From the NCBI RefSeq assembly GCF_018446385.1, contig NW_024589898.1, forward strand, positions 1 through 64,000: a DNA stretch of 64,000 bases, in the 5' to 3' direction. Source of the DNA: Zingiber officinale (Eukaryota > Streptophyta > Magnoliopsida > Zingiberales > Zingiberaceae). The notes beneath the pieces are model-generated. The model ran no database searches. It saw only the letters and a program-made list of their open reading frames with translations, and was not told the DNA's origin. A program made the position numbers and the translations under genes. Below, one piece after another: positions 38,464 through 51,146 of the stretch. The stretch's first letter is position 1, and the number at the start of each line of letters is the position of its first letter.

Positions 38464-39806
38464 GCGGCCTGACCTCCTCCAATTACGATCGCCATCAAGG
38501 CGTTCGACAGAATGCCCAGGTTAAGAAAAACGGGTGCTTGGTTGGATGGAATGGGATGGGAGTGAGTAATGGGAAGAAATGAAAAATTAGTATTTGATTT
38601 AGAAAATTGGTAGTGGATCTTTCGGATTTAATCCCTCACAAGTGAGTAAACTGGTGCATTCCTATTTCCCGCTCTCATTCCACACCCTACGATCCCAAAC
38701 TTAAATCCATCATTGTTCAATTTAATCACTCGACTGGCATAACTTTTCTATGATTAAAGATCCGTTAGCATTGAAAAGAGGATTTAGGGGATGTTGCGTG
38801 TTGCCATGTAGGGTTCGGGATTTAATATTTAGGAATTATGATATAGCATTTAGGTTAAAGGAAGTTAAAAAAATTATATACATGTGAAGGAAGATAGCAC
38901 TGCATTCATCGACGAGGACTTAGTGTTATTTAAAAAAAAAAAAAAGCATTACTTAACCTAAATAATATACGACTTTTTATCCGGGAGTGATCATATTTTT
39001 TTTTTATTTATCAAAATAAAACACTCTAATTTTAAAATTATCAAAAACGATGTTATTCTTTTTTTTATCCTTCTCCTCAACCTCCTAAATCTCATGTTAT
39101 TTTTTAATACATAAATTTAATATAAAAAAATATCAGGTCTACACTAGATTTAATATTGGACCATATCAAACTTAGCGTGGGCCTGATATTTTTCATATTA
39201 GACCCAACATGCATAATATGTGAAAATATTAGGCCTAGTGTCGGTCTGATATAGATAAAATCAGACTCATGCTGAGCCTGATATTGGACCATATCAGATC
39301 CAGAGTAGACTTGATATGAGAAAATATCAAACACACCAATGATGAGCCTAATATGGTAAGTGGAGAGAATGCATTGTAAAACGACGAGAGAGAGGATTTA
39401 GGAGGTTGGCGGGAGGGGTAGGAAGGGAATAACACAATTTTTTATATATTTTTTTTTGGTAGTTTTAAAATTAAGATGCTCTTTTGGATAAAATAAAAAC
39501 ACGTGACTGCTCTTTTTGGTAAAAAATTGAATAATATATCATAAATCTTAAAAAAATTCAAATAAATACTAAAAGTGTGTTTGATTTAAGTTATCATAAA
39601 TTGCTATTATTATTAGTAGTAGTAGTAGTAGAAGAAGTGGGTATAATATATAAATAACCAAATTCAAATAATATTTTCAGTTGTATTCTTATTTTTTAAA
39701 AAAAAATTGAGATATTTTTATTAAGGGAATAGTAAGAACTAATTAATTAAAATTTTAATTACAAAAATCAAGTAACAAAAAATAGCAGTTTTGTCCCTCA
39801 TGCACG
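38464..39806. other. Intergenic region with a MITE-like segment and an ATATCAGAC repeat
   Basis: About 38531-38705 looks like a small MITE: it opens GGGTGCTTGGTTGGATGGAATGG and closes with CATTCCACACCCTACGATCCCAAAC, a rough inverted pair common in plants. About 39115-39350 is a non-coding block of repeated words (GGACCATATCA, GCCTGATAT, ATATCAGACC) on both strands. The remainder is A/T-rich. No gene was found. Confidence 0.45.
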
Positions 39807-39823
39807 TGTGCTCGTTGCCGCTA

Positions 39824-40040
39824 GACCCCACGGGTCATCCGAGATGGTAAGTGATGGTATACTTATCATATGAGGTCGTGGGGTTGAATCGTAGGGCTGT
39901 CAAGGGGTAAATTTCCGGACCTTGTGCAACTCATCCTACCACCACTTACCCTTTCGGCTGTCGTGATTTACCTTCTTCGTGATGACCTGGGGTCGGATGC
40001 GATGGGTGTGCTGGGGTGAACGATTTCACCTTTTGTGACA
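39824..40040 (+). mobile_element. tRNA-derived SINE, copy B, with 17-bp target duplication
   Basis: A 217-bp body lies between exact 17-bp direct repeats TGTGCTCGTTGCCGCTA at 39807-39823 and 40041-40057. It shares with copy A (22809-23017) the blocks CATATGAGGTC, TCGTGATTTACCT, GCTGGGGTGAACGA and an end like CTTTTGTGACA. The A-box region is GGTCATCCGAGATGGTAAGT and the B-box-like part is GGGGTTGAATCG. The longer exact duplication suggests a fairly young insertion. Confidence 0.88.
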
Positions 40041-40057
40041 TGTGCTCGTTGCCGCTA

Positions 40058-40845
40058 TCGTTACCTCAGTTGGCATCATTCTCGCTTGACAATCGATCGT
40101 ACCACTACTAATGCTGGATGGTCGGTGAGCCGCCTGCCACATTCGGCGAGCCTTCCGCACGAAGGAACAACGATGACGTTGAGCCGACACCGCCCTCCCT
40201 ACTCGCTTGACAACCAACCACCGTTGCTTGTGCTCAATGACCAACTACAACTGGATTCCCATTAAAACCTCTGAAGGAATCGCATTCCAGGTCGCAACCC
40301 CAGTTTGCTAACATGTTAGGCATTTAGAATCACTCATTACCTTGTTGATAATTTTGAATAGATAAGCAAGATGGTTAATAACCTTGAATCAAACGCACTC
40401 TAAACGCTCAAGATGCTCAAAATCCATTGTAAAATTTGCCCTCGTCCCGATTGGATTTCAAACCATGATACTTTGTATATCCACCTAAAGCCTTGCTATT
40501 GCACCGTGTCATAGATAAGCAAGGTGGTTAATCCTTAGCGGCCATCCTCTGGTTCAGCCACCGAATAAATCCAAAAATATTCGTGATAATTCGCCCATCA
40601 ACGGCCAAAAAACCATTATAAAATCTGGCATCGGCTTTCTATGACTATATTGAACAAGATGTGAATGCTGAATGGCAACATGAAACCACGGAATATTTAT
40701 GGTGTTACAGGCTCATAGTCGTTTACATTCTCCTAATCAAATCATACATTTTACAATATAAAAATTCATGTACAATAATTTATTTTTTTATTTTGAAAAA
40801 AACAATCAACCCCTTCTATAAGAATAAGCACTGTGAGATATGCCT
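40058..40845. other. Intergenic region downstream of the BTB gene
   Basis: No credible gene was found. The part next to 40846 is probably 3' UTR of the BTB/POZ gene. The rest has no recognisable feature. Confidence 0.4.
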
Positions 40846-42913
40846 TCAGAGGCCATTCCACGCAGCAAGAACCTCCTTAAACACTTCAGCTATCAGTTCT
40901 CTATCAGCATTCTGCATAAAGACATTGATGTCTTCAGTAATCTCATAGATCTTTCCAAAGTTCACAAGATATCTCAAGCAGCTGCTCTTCAGCCTAGGCA
41001 AGTGGTGGAGGTGGGCAACTTGGAGCCTCTCGAGCACGTTGCTGGCATCAATGTCATCCGCGAGGCTTTCTTCGCACAACTCCTTCAGGTCAGATACGTC
41101 GTACTTGTCGGCGGCTCGTAGGAGCGCTATGCGATTGACAAGGAATTCATCGGACTGGAAATTGCCATAAATGTAGTTGACGAAGGCCTGGCAAGCGGCG
41201 AACGGCATGTCAAAGATGTCGATGGTGGAAAGTCCTTTCTCTTTGAGGTCGTGAGCAAACATGCTGCGAAAAACAGGAGATCTTGTAGCCAGGACAGCTC
41301 TGTGTGCACCAATGCTGCCGTCAGCGAGATTATCAGTGACATTGATCCTGATGTCTGTGTGGACACCATGAATTAGCATCCTCCTAAACGAGTCGAGGGT
41401 GGTCGCGGCCCCTCTGTGCTTGTCAGCCTGATGGCCAGTCCAGATGGATGTAGGATCACCACCCTGAAACACAAGAAGAAAAATCAGGAAATGATAATTG
41501 TTTCAGAGAGCACCATTTTGTGATCCTTCTGCAAACTTCTTAAACACCCAGAAAATTGCTTGAAGCCTCAATATCTTTAGGTCACATTGTAGTAGTTAGA
41601 GAAAGATTAGAGTTATCATTAGATGATGAATCTGCTTACTGATGGAGCTACAATCTTTAGATCAAGGAATTCAACGTCGATGATGAATCTGCCAGTTTGT
41701 AACATATCAATAACCCACACAAAGTCGTCATTGTTCTTCAACTGTTTGTCAGAAATTCCTGGACATAAATGTTATATGTGTTAGCATCCATCTCAAACTT
41801 GTGATTATCTAAGTAGAAACTCTCTATCTTTTGCTAAGAAACAAAATGAATCGCCTTGTTGGAAAACTCAGCTCTGTTTCCAAACTTGTGATGATCTAAG
41901 TGGAAACTCTTATCTTTTGCTAAGAAACAAAATGAATCGTCAATTTGACAAACTCAGACCTGGATGGATAAAGGTTTGGCGATTTGGAACAGATGGAAAC
42001 ACAATCTTGATGTTGAAGGAGGCAATAGGTGGATTTTCTCTTGTGAAGCTAGAATCCTCAGGGTACAGTTTGACATAGAGTTGCTTGCTCTTCTCGACTG
42101 CGAGATACCTGTTTTTCGTAATCCAAGCATGGGCTTGGTTGGTTAGATTTTGTAAAATTACAGGGAAAATGAAAAAAAAAAAATCCAAACTAGAAAGAAG
42201 CATAATTTACTGCATGTACAGATAAAGTTTATTGGTTAAATATAACTCCATAAACAAAAACAGAATTATAAGAAACAGTAGAGGATCATACTCTAGTGCA
42301 GACCTGAGTATAAACTATAACAATGCAAGCATAAAATTTGTACTTATGCTCATTTACCAAAATGAGTCTCAGATCGAGTTCAGTTGAAAGACGCATAGGT
42401 TAACCTGGGATTTCGATACAAGTTGGACAAAGGAGGATAAGACGGGGTGGCGACTAAAGCACAATCAAGGAACAACAAGATGAAGATAGAGACGTTTAGC
42501 AAACCAAATTTGAAGTTTGATATTCAATTCACGTTATGAGGAACATTAGAGATTCAAACCCCCAATGCATACCTAAGAATAAAACTTACAAAACTAATTC
42601 AATGCAAGCATAATTCACTAGGAACAAGATGAAGATAGAGATATCCTGCATTAACAAATGTGCACTTCGATATCCAATGAAGGAGAAACTTTTAGCAAAT
42701 TGAATCATAGATCGATTTCAATTGAGAACGCATAGGTTAATTGGGGATTTCGATACTATCTGGAGAGATGAGAAAAAAATGGAGATTTTGATACCAGTTC
42801 CAGAGGCCGAGCTTGAAGAGGTCGGACCTGCGATAAGAGAAAGTGGAAAGGGAATCGATCCTCCATTGCGCGAGCCGCGTTGTGCTCTCCACCCGGTACG
42901 CTCGATCGCTCAT
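40846..42913 (-). CDS. BTB/POZ protein with N-terminal MATH-like region (At1g55760-like)
   Basis: Four exons, 42795-42913, 41960-42108, 41640-41758 and 40846-41463, give 334 residues in one frame with GT-AG introns. It begins MSDRAYRVESTTRLAQWRID, then FKLGLWNWYLAVEKSK across the first junction, and LYPEDSSFTRENPPIASFNI. This N-terminal part resembles a MATH/TRAF-like fold. The BTB domain (about residues 165-265) has HTDIRINV, GSIGAHRAVLATRSPVFRSM and FVNYIYGNF, followed by a helical BACK-like tail ending KEVLAAWNGL. Order, length and blocks match Arabidopsis At1g55760 (about 329 residues, recalled). BTB proteins of this kind usually act as substrate adaptors for Cullin-3 ubiquitin ligases; for this one that is inference. 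The gene looks intact. Confidence 0.93.
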
Positions 42914-44415
42914 CCTCGTTGGTCCTGCCGCGATCGCTGCTGCGGTGACCTCTCCGTGGCATCAGGAAACTCCGCCACCGCTCCGCCTTCTGCTCTTCCG
43001 CCTCTCTGCCTCCTCCGATCCCCTCTCCTCATGAACGCGGCAGTGCCCTACAAAACTGCCCCTGTCAAAATCTAGAAATAGGCAAAGGGGCGAAGAAACG
43101 AGGCGTCTCTTTTGCGGAATCCAGCAAGGGCAATCGCCTCTCTGCCATTGAAGAAGCATTGGCAAAGGAGAGGGAGCGCCAGGAAGGCGACCCTTTCATG
43201 GGCTTCCAAATAATTTAGTGACATATGTTTCCAACACACGACGAAATCTATCAAATCTTCCAGCAAGATCCAGCTCGGAAACAAGTTTTTTTCCCAACCG
43301 TCCGATCAGTCGATCGCCTCCGTCTCAGCTCCGAGCGGTGAATCACCTGTCTCGTCTCATTCACCATTCTTAATATGATCATGTAAATTGTATTCAGGTA
43401 GATGGCACCCCACAAGGAACTTACTTTTAAAACTAATAAAAACGACTAAACGAGACACTTTTTTGTAAATGGTTAACACGAGATAGGCGATTGCACATCT
43501 TCTGCTTTATTAGAATACCACTTTTAAATTTCTTTTAGCCATGTATTCAGCCGGGTATATAGTTTTCGCTAATATCCCACGTGGCTGGATGCGGATGGAT
43601 TGAAAAAAATATTTAAAATTTAAAATTTAAAATGAAAATTAAAAAAACTTTTTGATAGGCTTTTGAACATGATTAACTTTAGGCAGAGGTCATAATCACC
43701 TAAGGTCTCAATTTTTATTAGGACTCATTATTTTTATGTATTAAATACATATTAATATATATATTTTTAAAGAGAATAGGAACAAATAATTTCCACATGA
43801 TAAAAAGTTATACCATTTCATTCTTTAAAAATTAGGATCATTATTTCTAATATATTAAATATATTTTTATAAGACAATATAAAAGACTAGAGCTCACTTG
43901 ATTAAATATTTATAAGGTCTATCTATCATAGCTTCGAATTTAATATAATTCAATGAATAGAGTCATAAAAGATTTTTTTTATAAATTAAATTTATTTTTA
44001 ATTATGGATGTTATTTTATAAAATCTAATATATTTCTCTTCTATATCTCTTAATTATAACCTACTCTCATTACATTTTCACTTGGTGGTGATGCTTTCTA
44101 CTTTAATTAATAAGAATATGATTTAGACAATGTAAAATGAAAATACTAATTTTTTTTTTAAGTTCCTACTCTTCCCCTTTTCCAACTCTCCCTTTCTGTG
44201 CTTCTCTTGCTCATTGAAATTGGAGAAGAGAAACCACAACTAACACTAACACCGATACTCCTTGCTTGATTAAATTCAAATATTAATGTATTCATGCATA
44301 TTATTTCTGATCAAAATAGAATATTTTATTATTTTTCTAGGAATAAAGAGTTAGATATCTCTACCATTCCACTTCCTTGATATACATTAAATTTAACTTT
44401 TATTTAGATATATTT
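42914..44415. other. BTB promoter side and A/T-rich intergenic sequence
   Basis: 42914-43380 is GC-rich and probably holds the 5' UTR and promoter of the BTB gene. From 43380 to the retrotransposon at 44421 the sequence is A/T-rich with no gene or clear repeat. Reading frames here have no family motif. Confidence 0.4.
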
Positions 44416-44420
44416 ATAGT

Positions 44421-45210
44421 TGATCCGGTTGTAAGAACAGGGGACCCCCGTCCGGTGGGGTCAACGCCACGTGGAAGTCAAAGTGGCAGGTGGCCGGCCG
44501 GAGAGGGGTGGGTTCGACCGGCCGGGCGGCCGGTCGGTGTCTAGTTGATTAAAGGCGTCTCGTCGAAAGTCAGGGTTCCGGCGCTCAGCGGACAAGATCG
44601 CAGGGCCGATCGGACTGCACGTTCGACCAAAGCCATCAGGTAGCATACTGCGAAGTCGCCACAAAGCACGTGATTGAGAATCGCCCTAAGTAAACTGCCA
44701 TATACGTCCGGCCGAATGTCGTGGAAGCTGGCCGGCCGGACGATCTCCAGGGAGTAAGGGCAAAAGGACAAGTGACATCTTTTTCTGACAGCGGGTATGT
44801 TCTACATGTAGACCATACTCCAAATCTTATGACAGGGGGTTCCACTGTCCCATCGAGGACATGCTTGGACTGTAGCATTAGGGGTCAGGTAAGCTCACTG
44901 ACAAGCCCTTACTGGGGTATGGGCCGCAGACACGTGTACACCTCGGTATGTGTACACTCGCTTCTCCGCGGCCCTATATAAAGGCCCTCATCCTTCGCCG
45001 AAGGTACGCATTCTAATATTTGAAGAGCCACTTTTTCATTGCTTGCTTGCCTGACTTGAGCTTCGGAGGGTCGTCGCCGGGAACCCCTTCCCGGCCCGAC
45101 TTTTGTGCAGGCTCGCCGGAGATTCGTGCGACCAGACGGAGGCCTACGTCATCGACTAGGAGAGTGCCACGTGCCCAGCGTCCATTGGTTCAGCGATTCG
45201 GACAGGATCA
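44421..45210 (+). repeat. 5' LTR of the Tat element
   Basis: 790 bp, starting TGATCCGGTTGTAAGAACAG and ending CGGACAGGATCA. A TATA-like CTATATAAAGG lies near 44974, about 240 bp before the LTR end. It is rich in GGCCGG and CGGCCGG motifs. Confidence 0.95.
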
Positions 45211-48200
45211 ATTTGGCGCCATCTGTGGGAAACGCTCCTGCATCCGAACGGAAACAATGGACGAGGCTGGACGACAACACACGGTGACGCTTTCCACGGA
45301 GGAACACGATGCTCTGATCGAGTTGAGGGCCGCCAAGCTTGTGGAGCAAAAACAGAAAGCAGCAGCCGAGCGGCCGGAGCAGCAAGCAACGTCCGCGTCT
45401 GGTGGCCGAGCGGAAGCACCTCAGGCCACCGTAGCATTCCATAGGGCCCTATTCCGCACGCCTGAAGTCGCAGCAGCTAACAGAGATCGGGGATCATCAT
45501 CGGATGAAATGCCAAGACGAGATGGCAGAAAAGGAGAAGCCCCTCGAGCGGACACATCGCCCGAGCGGATCAACCGCCAATTTTCAGAGGCTATTCTACG
45601 AGACCCTCTGCCCAAACACTATGTGCCTCCGACGATCGGCGAATACAATGGGACCACCGATCCGGATGATCATCTGGGTAAGTTCGATAATACTGCCACT
45701 CTCCATCAATTCACAGATGGAGTGAAGTGTCGAGTTTTTCTTACCAGCCTCTCGGGATCGGCTCAACGGTGGTTTCGGAGGCTGCCGGATGGATCCATCA
45801 CCAGCTTCAAAGACTTCCGAACGGCCTTCCTCCACCACTTCACCAGCAGTCGACGCTACCAGAAGACTAGCGTAAGCCTGTTCGCCATCAAGCAAGAAGC
45901 TCGCGAGTCGCTACGAGCCTATATCCAGCGGTTCAACAGGGTGGCCATGGATATCCCCACGGCCACCTCGGAAACCATGATGAATGCCTTCAAACAAGGC
46001 CTTGTGGACGGGGATTTCTTCCGCTCGCTCGTTCGGAAGCCGCCCCGAGACTACGACCATATGCTACACCGAGCCAACGAGTACATCAACGTAGAGGAAG
46101 CCCAAGCAGCCCGGAAAAAAGAAGCCCCAACTGAGCGGGTTCCTCCTGCCGAGCGGAAGCCGCACGCTGCTCATCCACCTAGAGGGCCGAGGGTCGAAGC
46201 AATCCGCTCCCCCCATGCCAGGTCTAACGTGCAAGAGGTAGCTGCTGCCCGACCCAAGCCAAAGAAGAAATGGACCCCGATGTTCTGCTCCTTCCACCGA
46301 ACGGATACGCACAACACAAGGGATTGTCGAAGTCTTCCCTTGATTGCTCATCCAGTTCCCCGGAATGGTGGTCGACGATCTCCCTCATCCGATAGGCAAC
46401 AGAGAACTCATGAAGCCGATCGGACGCAAGTTGATAGGCGACAGCAACAGACTCCCGATCGGCATCGATCCCCGAGGCGGGAGAAGCGGCGAATGTCTAG
46501 AGAACGGTCTCGACCGTCCGCTCGGGAAGAAGAAAATAGAAGTAATACTTCCCGAGGAGAGATCAACATCATAGCTGGTGGTCCGACCGGAGGAGATTCC
46601 AACCGAGCAAGCAAAGCGAGCGTTCGGCAGCTCCAAATCCATGCAGTAGGCTGCAGCCAACAGCGGGCAAGCGGACCCGAAATCAGTTTCGGGCCCGGGG
46701 ACTTGGAAGGAGTCGAAGTGCCCCACGACGACGCTCTGCTCATCAAAGCGGTAATAGCCAACTACACTATTCACCGCATATTTATTGACACAGGAAGCTC
46801 GGTCAACATCATATTTAAAAAGGCGTTCGATCAACTACAAATTGACCGAGCCGAGCTGTTGCCCATGACAACCCCCCCTCTACGGGTTCACGGGCAATGA
46901 AGTCCTGCCGGTCGGACAAGTCCAGCTGGCTATCTCTCTTGGAGAGGAGCCGCTTAGGAGGACGAGGACAGCAAACTTCGTGGTGGTCGATTCGCCCTCA
47001 TCATACAACGTCATTTTGGGACGACCGGCGCTCAGCGAGTTCCGAGCGGCCGTCTCCACCTTCCACCAGAAGATCAAGTTCCCCGTGGATGATAAAGTGG
47101 GAGAAGTACGGGGAGATCAACTGGCAGCTCGACGATGCTACATCGAGATGGTCCGAGCAGAAGCCAATTCCGCTCGGAAGACGCCCCAGATCGAGGTAAA
47201 CGCCATCACTGAAAAGCCTCCCTCTTTAGTTTACGAAGAAAAAGAGGAAGTGCAGATACACCCGACCCGATCGGGGGCCACGACCTTCCTCGCGTCCGAT
47301 CTGGAGGCGAATTAGAAAGAGGAGGTGATCCAATGTCTCCGAAGAAACCATGATGTCTTCGTCTGGTCGACACAGGAGCTGCCCGGAATTTCACCAAGTA
47401 TAGCACAGCATGAGCTCCACGTCCGACCGGACGCTCGGCCAGTAAAGCAAAGAAAAAGGGACTTCAGCGCCGAGCAGAATGTCATCATCCGGGCGGAAGT
47501 TGAGAAGCTTCTGGAGGCCGACCATATACGCGAGGTGCAGTTCCCGAGCTGGTTGGCTAACGTAGTATTAGTCTCTAAGCCAAGCAATAAGTGGAGAGTG
47601 TGCATAGATTTTCGGGATCTCAACAAAGCTTGCCCGAAAGATTTTTATCCTCTGCCCCGGATAGATCAGCTGGTGAACTCTACGGCCGGCTGCGAATTGA
47701 TATGTATGCTTGACGCTTACCAAGGCTATCATCAAGTGTCGCTCGCTCGGGAAGATCAAGAAAAAGTTAGCTTCGTTACAGCCGACGACACCTATTGCTA
47801 TAAGGTGATGCCGTTCGGATTGAAGAACGCGAGAGCCACGTATCAACGCTTGATGAACAAAGTGTTCAAAGAGCAGATCGGGCGGAATCTAGAAGTATAC
47901 GTGGACGACATTCTCATCAAATCCGTCCGAGCGGCCGACCTCTTGGACGACATGAAGGAGACTTTCCGAATACTGAGGAGGTATGGCGTTAAACTAAATC
48001 CCCAGAAGTGTCTGTTCGGAGCAAAAGGAGGACGCTTCTTAGGTTACATAGTGACCGAGCGGGGTATTGAAGCAAATCCCAGCAAGGTGAAAGCTCTACA
48101 AGACATGCCGCCTCCAAGAAATCTGAGGGAAGTGCAGCGTTTGACCGGTCGGATAACTGCCCTGTCTAGGTTCATCTCCAAAATCGTCGACCGGAGCCTG

Positions 48201-50529
48201 CCTTTCTTCAAAATCTTGCGCAAAGCCGCCAAGTTTCAATGGGACGAAGAATGCGATCGGGCATTCGAAGATCTGAAGACATATTTGAATTCTCTCCCGA
48301 TACTAGCCAAGCCAGCTGTAGGTGAGCAGCTTTGTATTTACTTATCTTCAACTGAGCAAGCAGTCGGCTCGGCACTAGTGAGAGCGAGCAGAGAAGAACC
48401 TGTATATTTTCTGAGCCATATTTTAAAAGATGCTGAATCTCGCTACACTGGGCTCGAGAAGTTGGCCTTCGCTCTGGTCCTCGCCGCTCGGCGCCTTCGA
48501 CCATATTTCTTGGCTCATACCATCATCGTCCGTACGAATAGTCCTCTGGGAAGAGTTCTGTTGAATCCAGAAGCGTCCGGACGGCTCATCAAATGGACTA
48601 TAGAATTGAGCGAATTCGACATTCAATACCAGCCTCGTTCGGCGATTAAAGCGAAAGTCTTAGCGAATTTTGTAACTGAGGTGCAGAATCCAGAGCCGGA
48701 AGCTATGTGGAGAATATATGTGGACGGATCGTCCACTCGGCTTGGAAGCGATATTGGTGTATTATTGCTATCTCCCCAAGAAGAGAAGATGCATCTATCC
48801 GTCCGGCTTGATTATAGAGCCACGAATAATGAGGCAGAGTATGAAGCCCTTATAGCCGGCTTACAGGCCGCCCGGCATGTTGGAGCCGGTCGGGTAACGC
48901 TCCATTCGGATTCGCAATTGGCCGCTCAGCAGCTTTCTGGCACCTTTGAAATTAACAACGCTCGGCTCAAACTCTACGCAGAAGCCTTTGAAAAACTCAA
49001 AGCCGACTTCAGAGAGGTTATTATCCAAAAGATACCCCGAGCAGAGAATCAAGCGGCCGATGAGTTAGCCAAACTCGCGAGCTCAATAACGTCGGTCGCC
49101 ATCCAACAGCCAATTGAACAAGTATCTTTGGTGGCGCACGTCGACCGGATGGAGGGCCTCGCGTTTCCGAGCGACTGGAGGACACCCATCATGGAGTTTC
49201 TCCGCTCGGGAGCTACATCGTCCGATCGGGATGAAGCCCAGTTGCTAAGGAGGAGAGCCGGCCGGTTCACACTCATCGGCGATCAACTCTACAAGAAGGC
49301 TTTCTCCCGCCCACTTTTGAAATGCGTAAGTTCGGAAGATGCGGCATACATCCTTCAAGAAGTGCATCAAGGATCATGCGGAGGGCATCCGGGCGGACGA
49401 TCATTAGCTAAGAAGATCCCGCTGGCCGAATACTTCTGGTCAACCTTACAAGCAGACGCCGCTCGGACCGTTTCGACGTGTCTGTCTTGCCAGAAGTACC
49501 ACAACTTCTCCCACCGACCGGCGGAAGAGTTGAAAGCAGCTACTGTATCCTGTCCCTTCGACCAATGGGGAATGAATATTGTGGGTCCATTCCCTATGGC
49601 GACCGGGCAGCGGAAATTTTTACTAGTGGCAGTCGATTATTTTTCCAATTGGGTGGAAGCCGAGCCGCTAGCCAAGATCACCGAGCAGATGGTCAAGAAG
49701 TTTATCTGGCAGAACATCATCTGTCGGTTCGGCATCCCTCGTCGACTTATTTCCGACAACGGGCGGCAGTTCACAGGAAAATTGCTCGAAGATTGGTGCA
49801 AAAGCTTCGGCATTGAGCAACACTTCACGTCCGTGGCATATCCCCAAAGCAATGGTCAAGCCGAAGTAGCCAATCGAGAAATTCTTCGTATTTTGCGCGC
49901 TCGGCTCGATCATATGGGAGGAAGCTGGGTGGATGAGGTGTCAGGCGCCTTATGGGCCATCCGAACGACCCCGAAGGAAGGAACTGGCGTCACGCCCTTC
50001 CATTTGGTGTATGGCGGCAAAGCGGTTATTCCTGTCGAAGTTGGAGTTGAGTCCTCTCAGATCCAAAATTATGATAAGGACAACCTCGAGCGGAGGAACA
50101 TGGAGCTGGATTTGGTCGAGGAAGAAAGAGCAAAGGCATCTGTCCGGCTGATGGCATATCGTCAAAGAATGAAGCAAAATTACAACAGGCGCGTAATCCC
50201 CAGATCATTCCAGGTCGACGACCTTGTCTGGTAGAAAGTCAAGCAGGTCGGCGACGTTGGCAAGCTTGAAGCTCCTTGGGCGGGCCCTTTCAAGGTTATT
50301 GAAAAGCTTCACTCGGGCTCTTACTATTTGGAGGATGAAGACGGACGGCAGCTTGATCGACCGTGGAGCGCGAATCATCTCCAGCCTTATAAAGCTGGGT
50401 GAAAGGTGCATTGATGTAATTCATTTCTGTATATTTTGGTCGCCCCTGTCCTTGAAATGCAGGAAGCATAAATGGTTTAAAGGATGGCTGGTGGTTTCGC
50501 CGAACGACAGTATTAAAGTTAGCCATAAA

Positions 50530-50791
50530 AAGACCGTCGAGCTCCGACGTTAAAAATCGAGAGACGAGCCGGCGTCTATAAGCCCGCCGAGCGGAAGTCC
50601 GTCGAGCTCCGACGTTAAAAATCGAGAGACGAGCTTGCGTCTATAAACCCGCCGAGCGGAAGACCGTCGAACTCCGACGTTAAAAATCGAGAGACGAGCC
50701 GGCGTCTATAAACCCGCCGAGCGGAAGACCGTCGAGCTCCGACGTTAAATATCGAGAGACGAGCCAGCGTATATAAATATTCCGAGCGGAA
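50530..50791. repeat. Four tandem copies of a 65-bp unit in the Tat element
   Basis: Consecutive units of 65 bp begin GACCGTCGAGCTCCGACGTT and contain ATCGAGAGACGAGC and CGCCGAGCGGAA. The first three are very similar; the last diverges at its end. The array lies just downstream of the integrase region, in the untranslated part. Tat-lineage elements are known to carry tandem repeats here that can seed satellite DNA. Confidence 0.92.
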
Positions 50792-51146
50792 TAGAGCCAT
50801 AAAAAGGACGGCAAGTAGCCCGAGGCACGCGATTTCGATACTGTTCGACCGTCTCTACGCTACGATTGGCCCAGTATCCAAAGGTACTTGGCATTTTGTA
50901 AACGATCTCTACTATCAAAGAGGAACAGGGTACATTTCGCCGAGCGGGGAGATCACGATGATTACTTTGTGAAAATCCCTTTGGGGGAGCACGAGAAGTA
51001 ATAATGGGCGAGCGGATAAACACACATTTCGGTTATGTAAAAAGATAGCAAATACGATGGAAACATTGCATTAAGGTTAAAACTTTAGGCCGAGCGACCT
51101 AATTACAAAAAGGATCATATCCAGTCGAGTGGCCAAATTACAGAAA

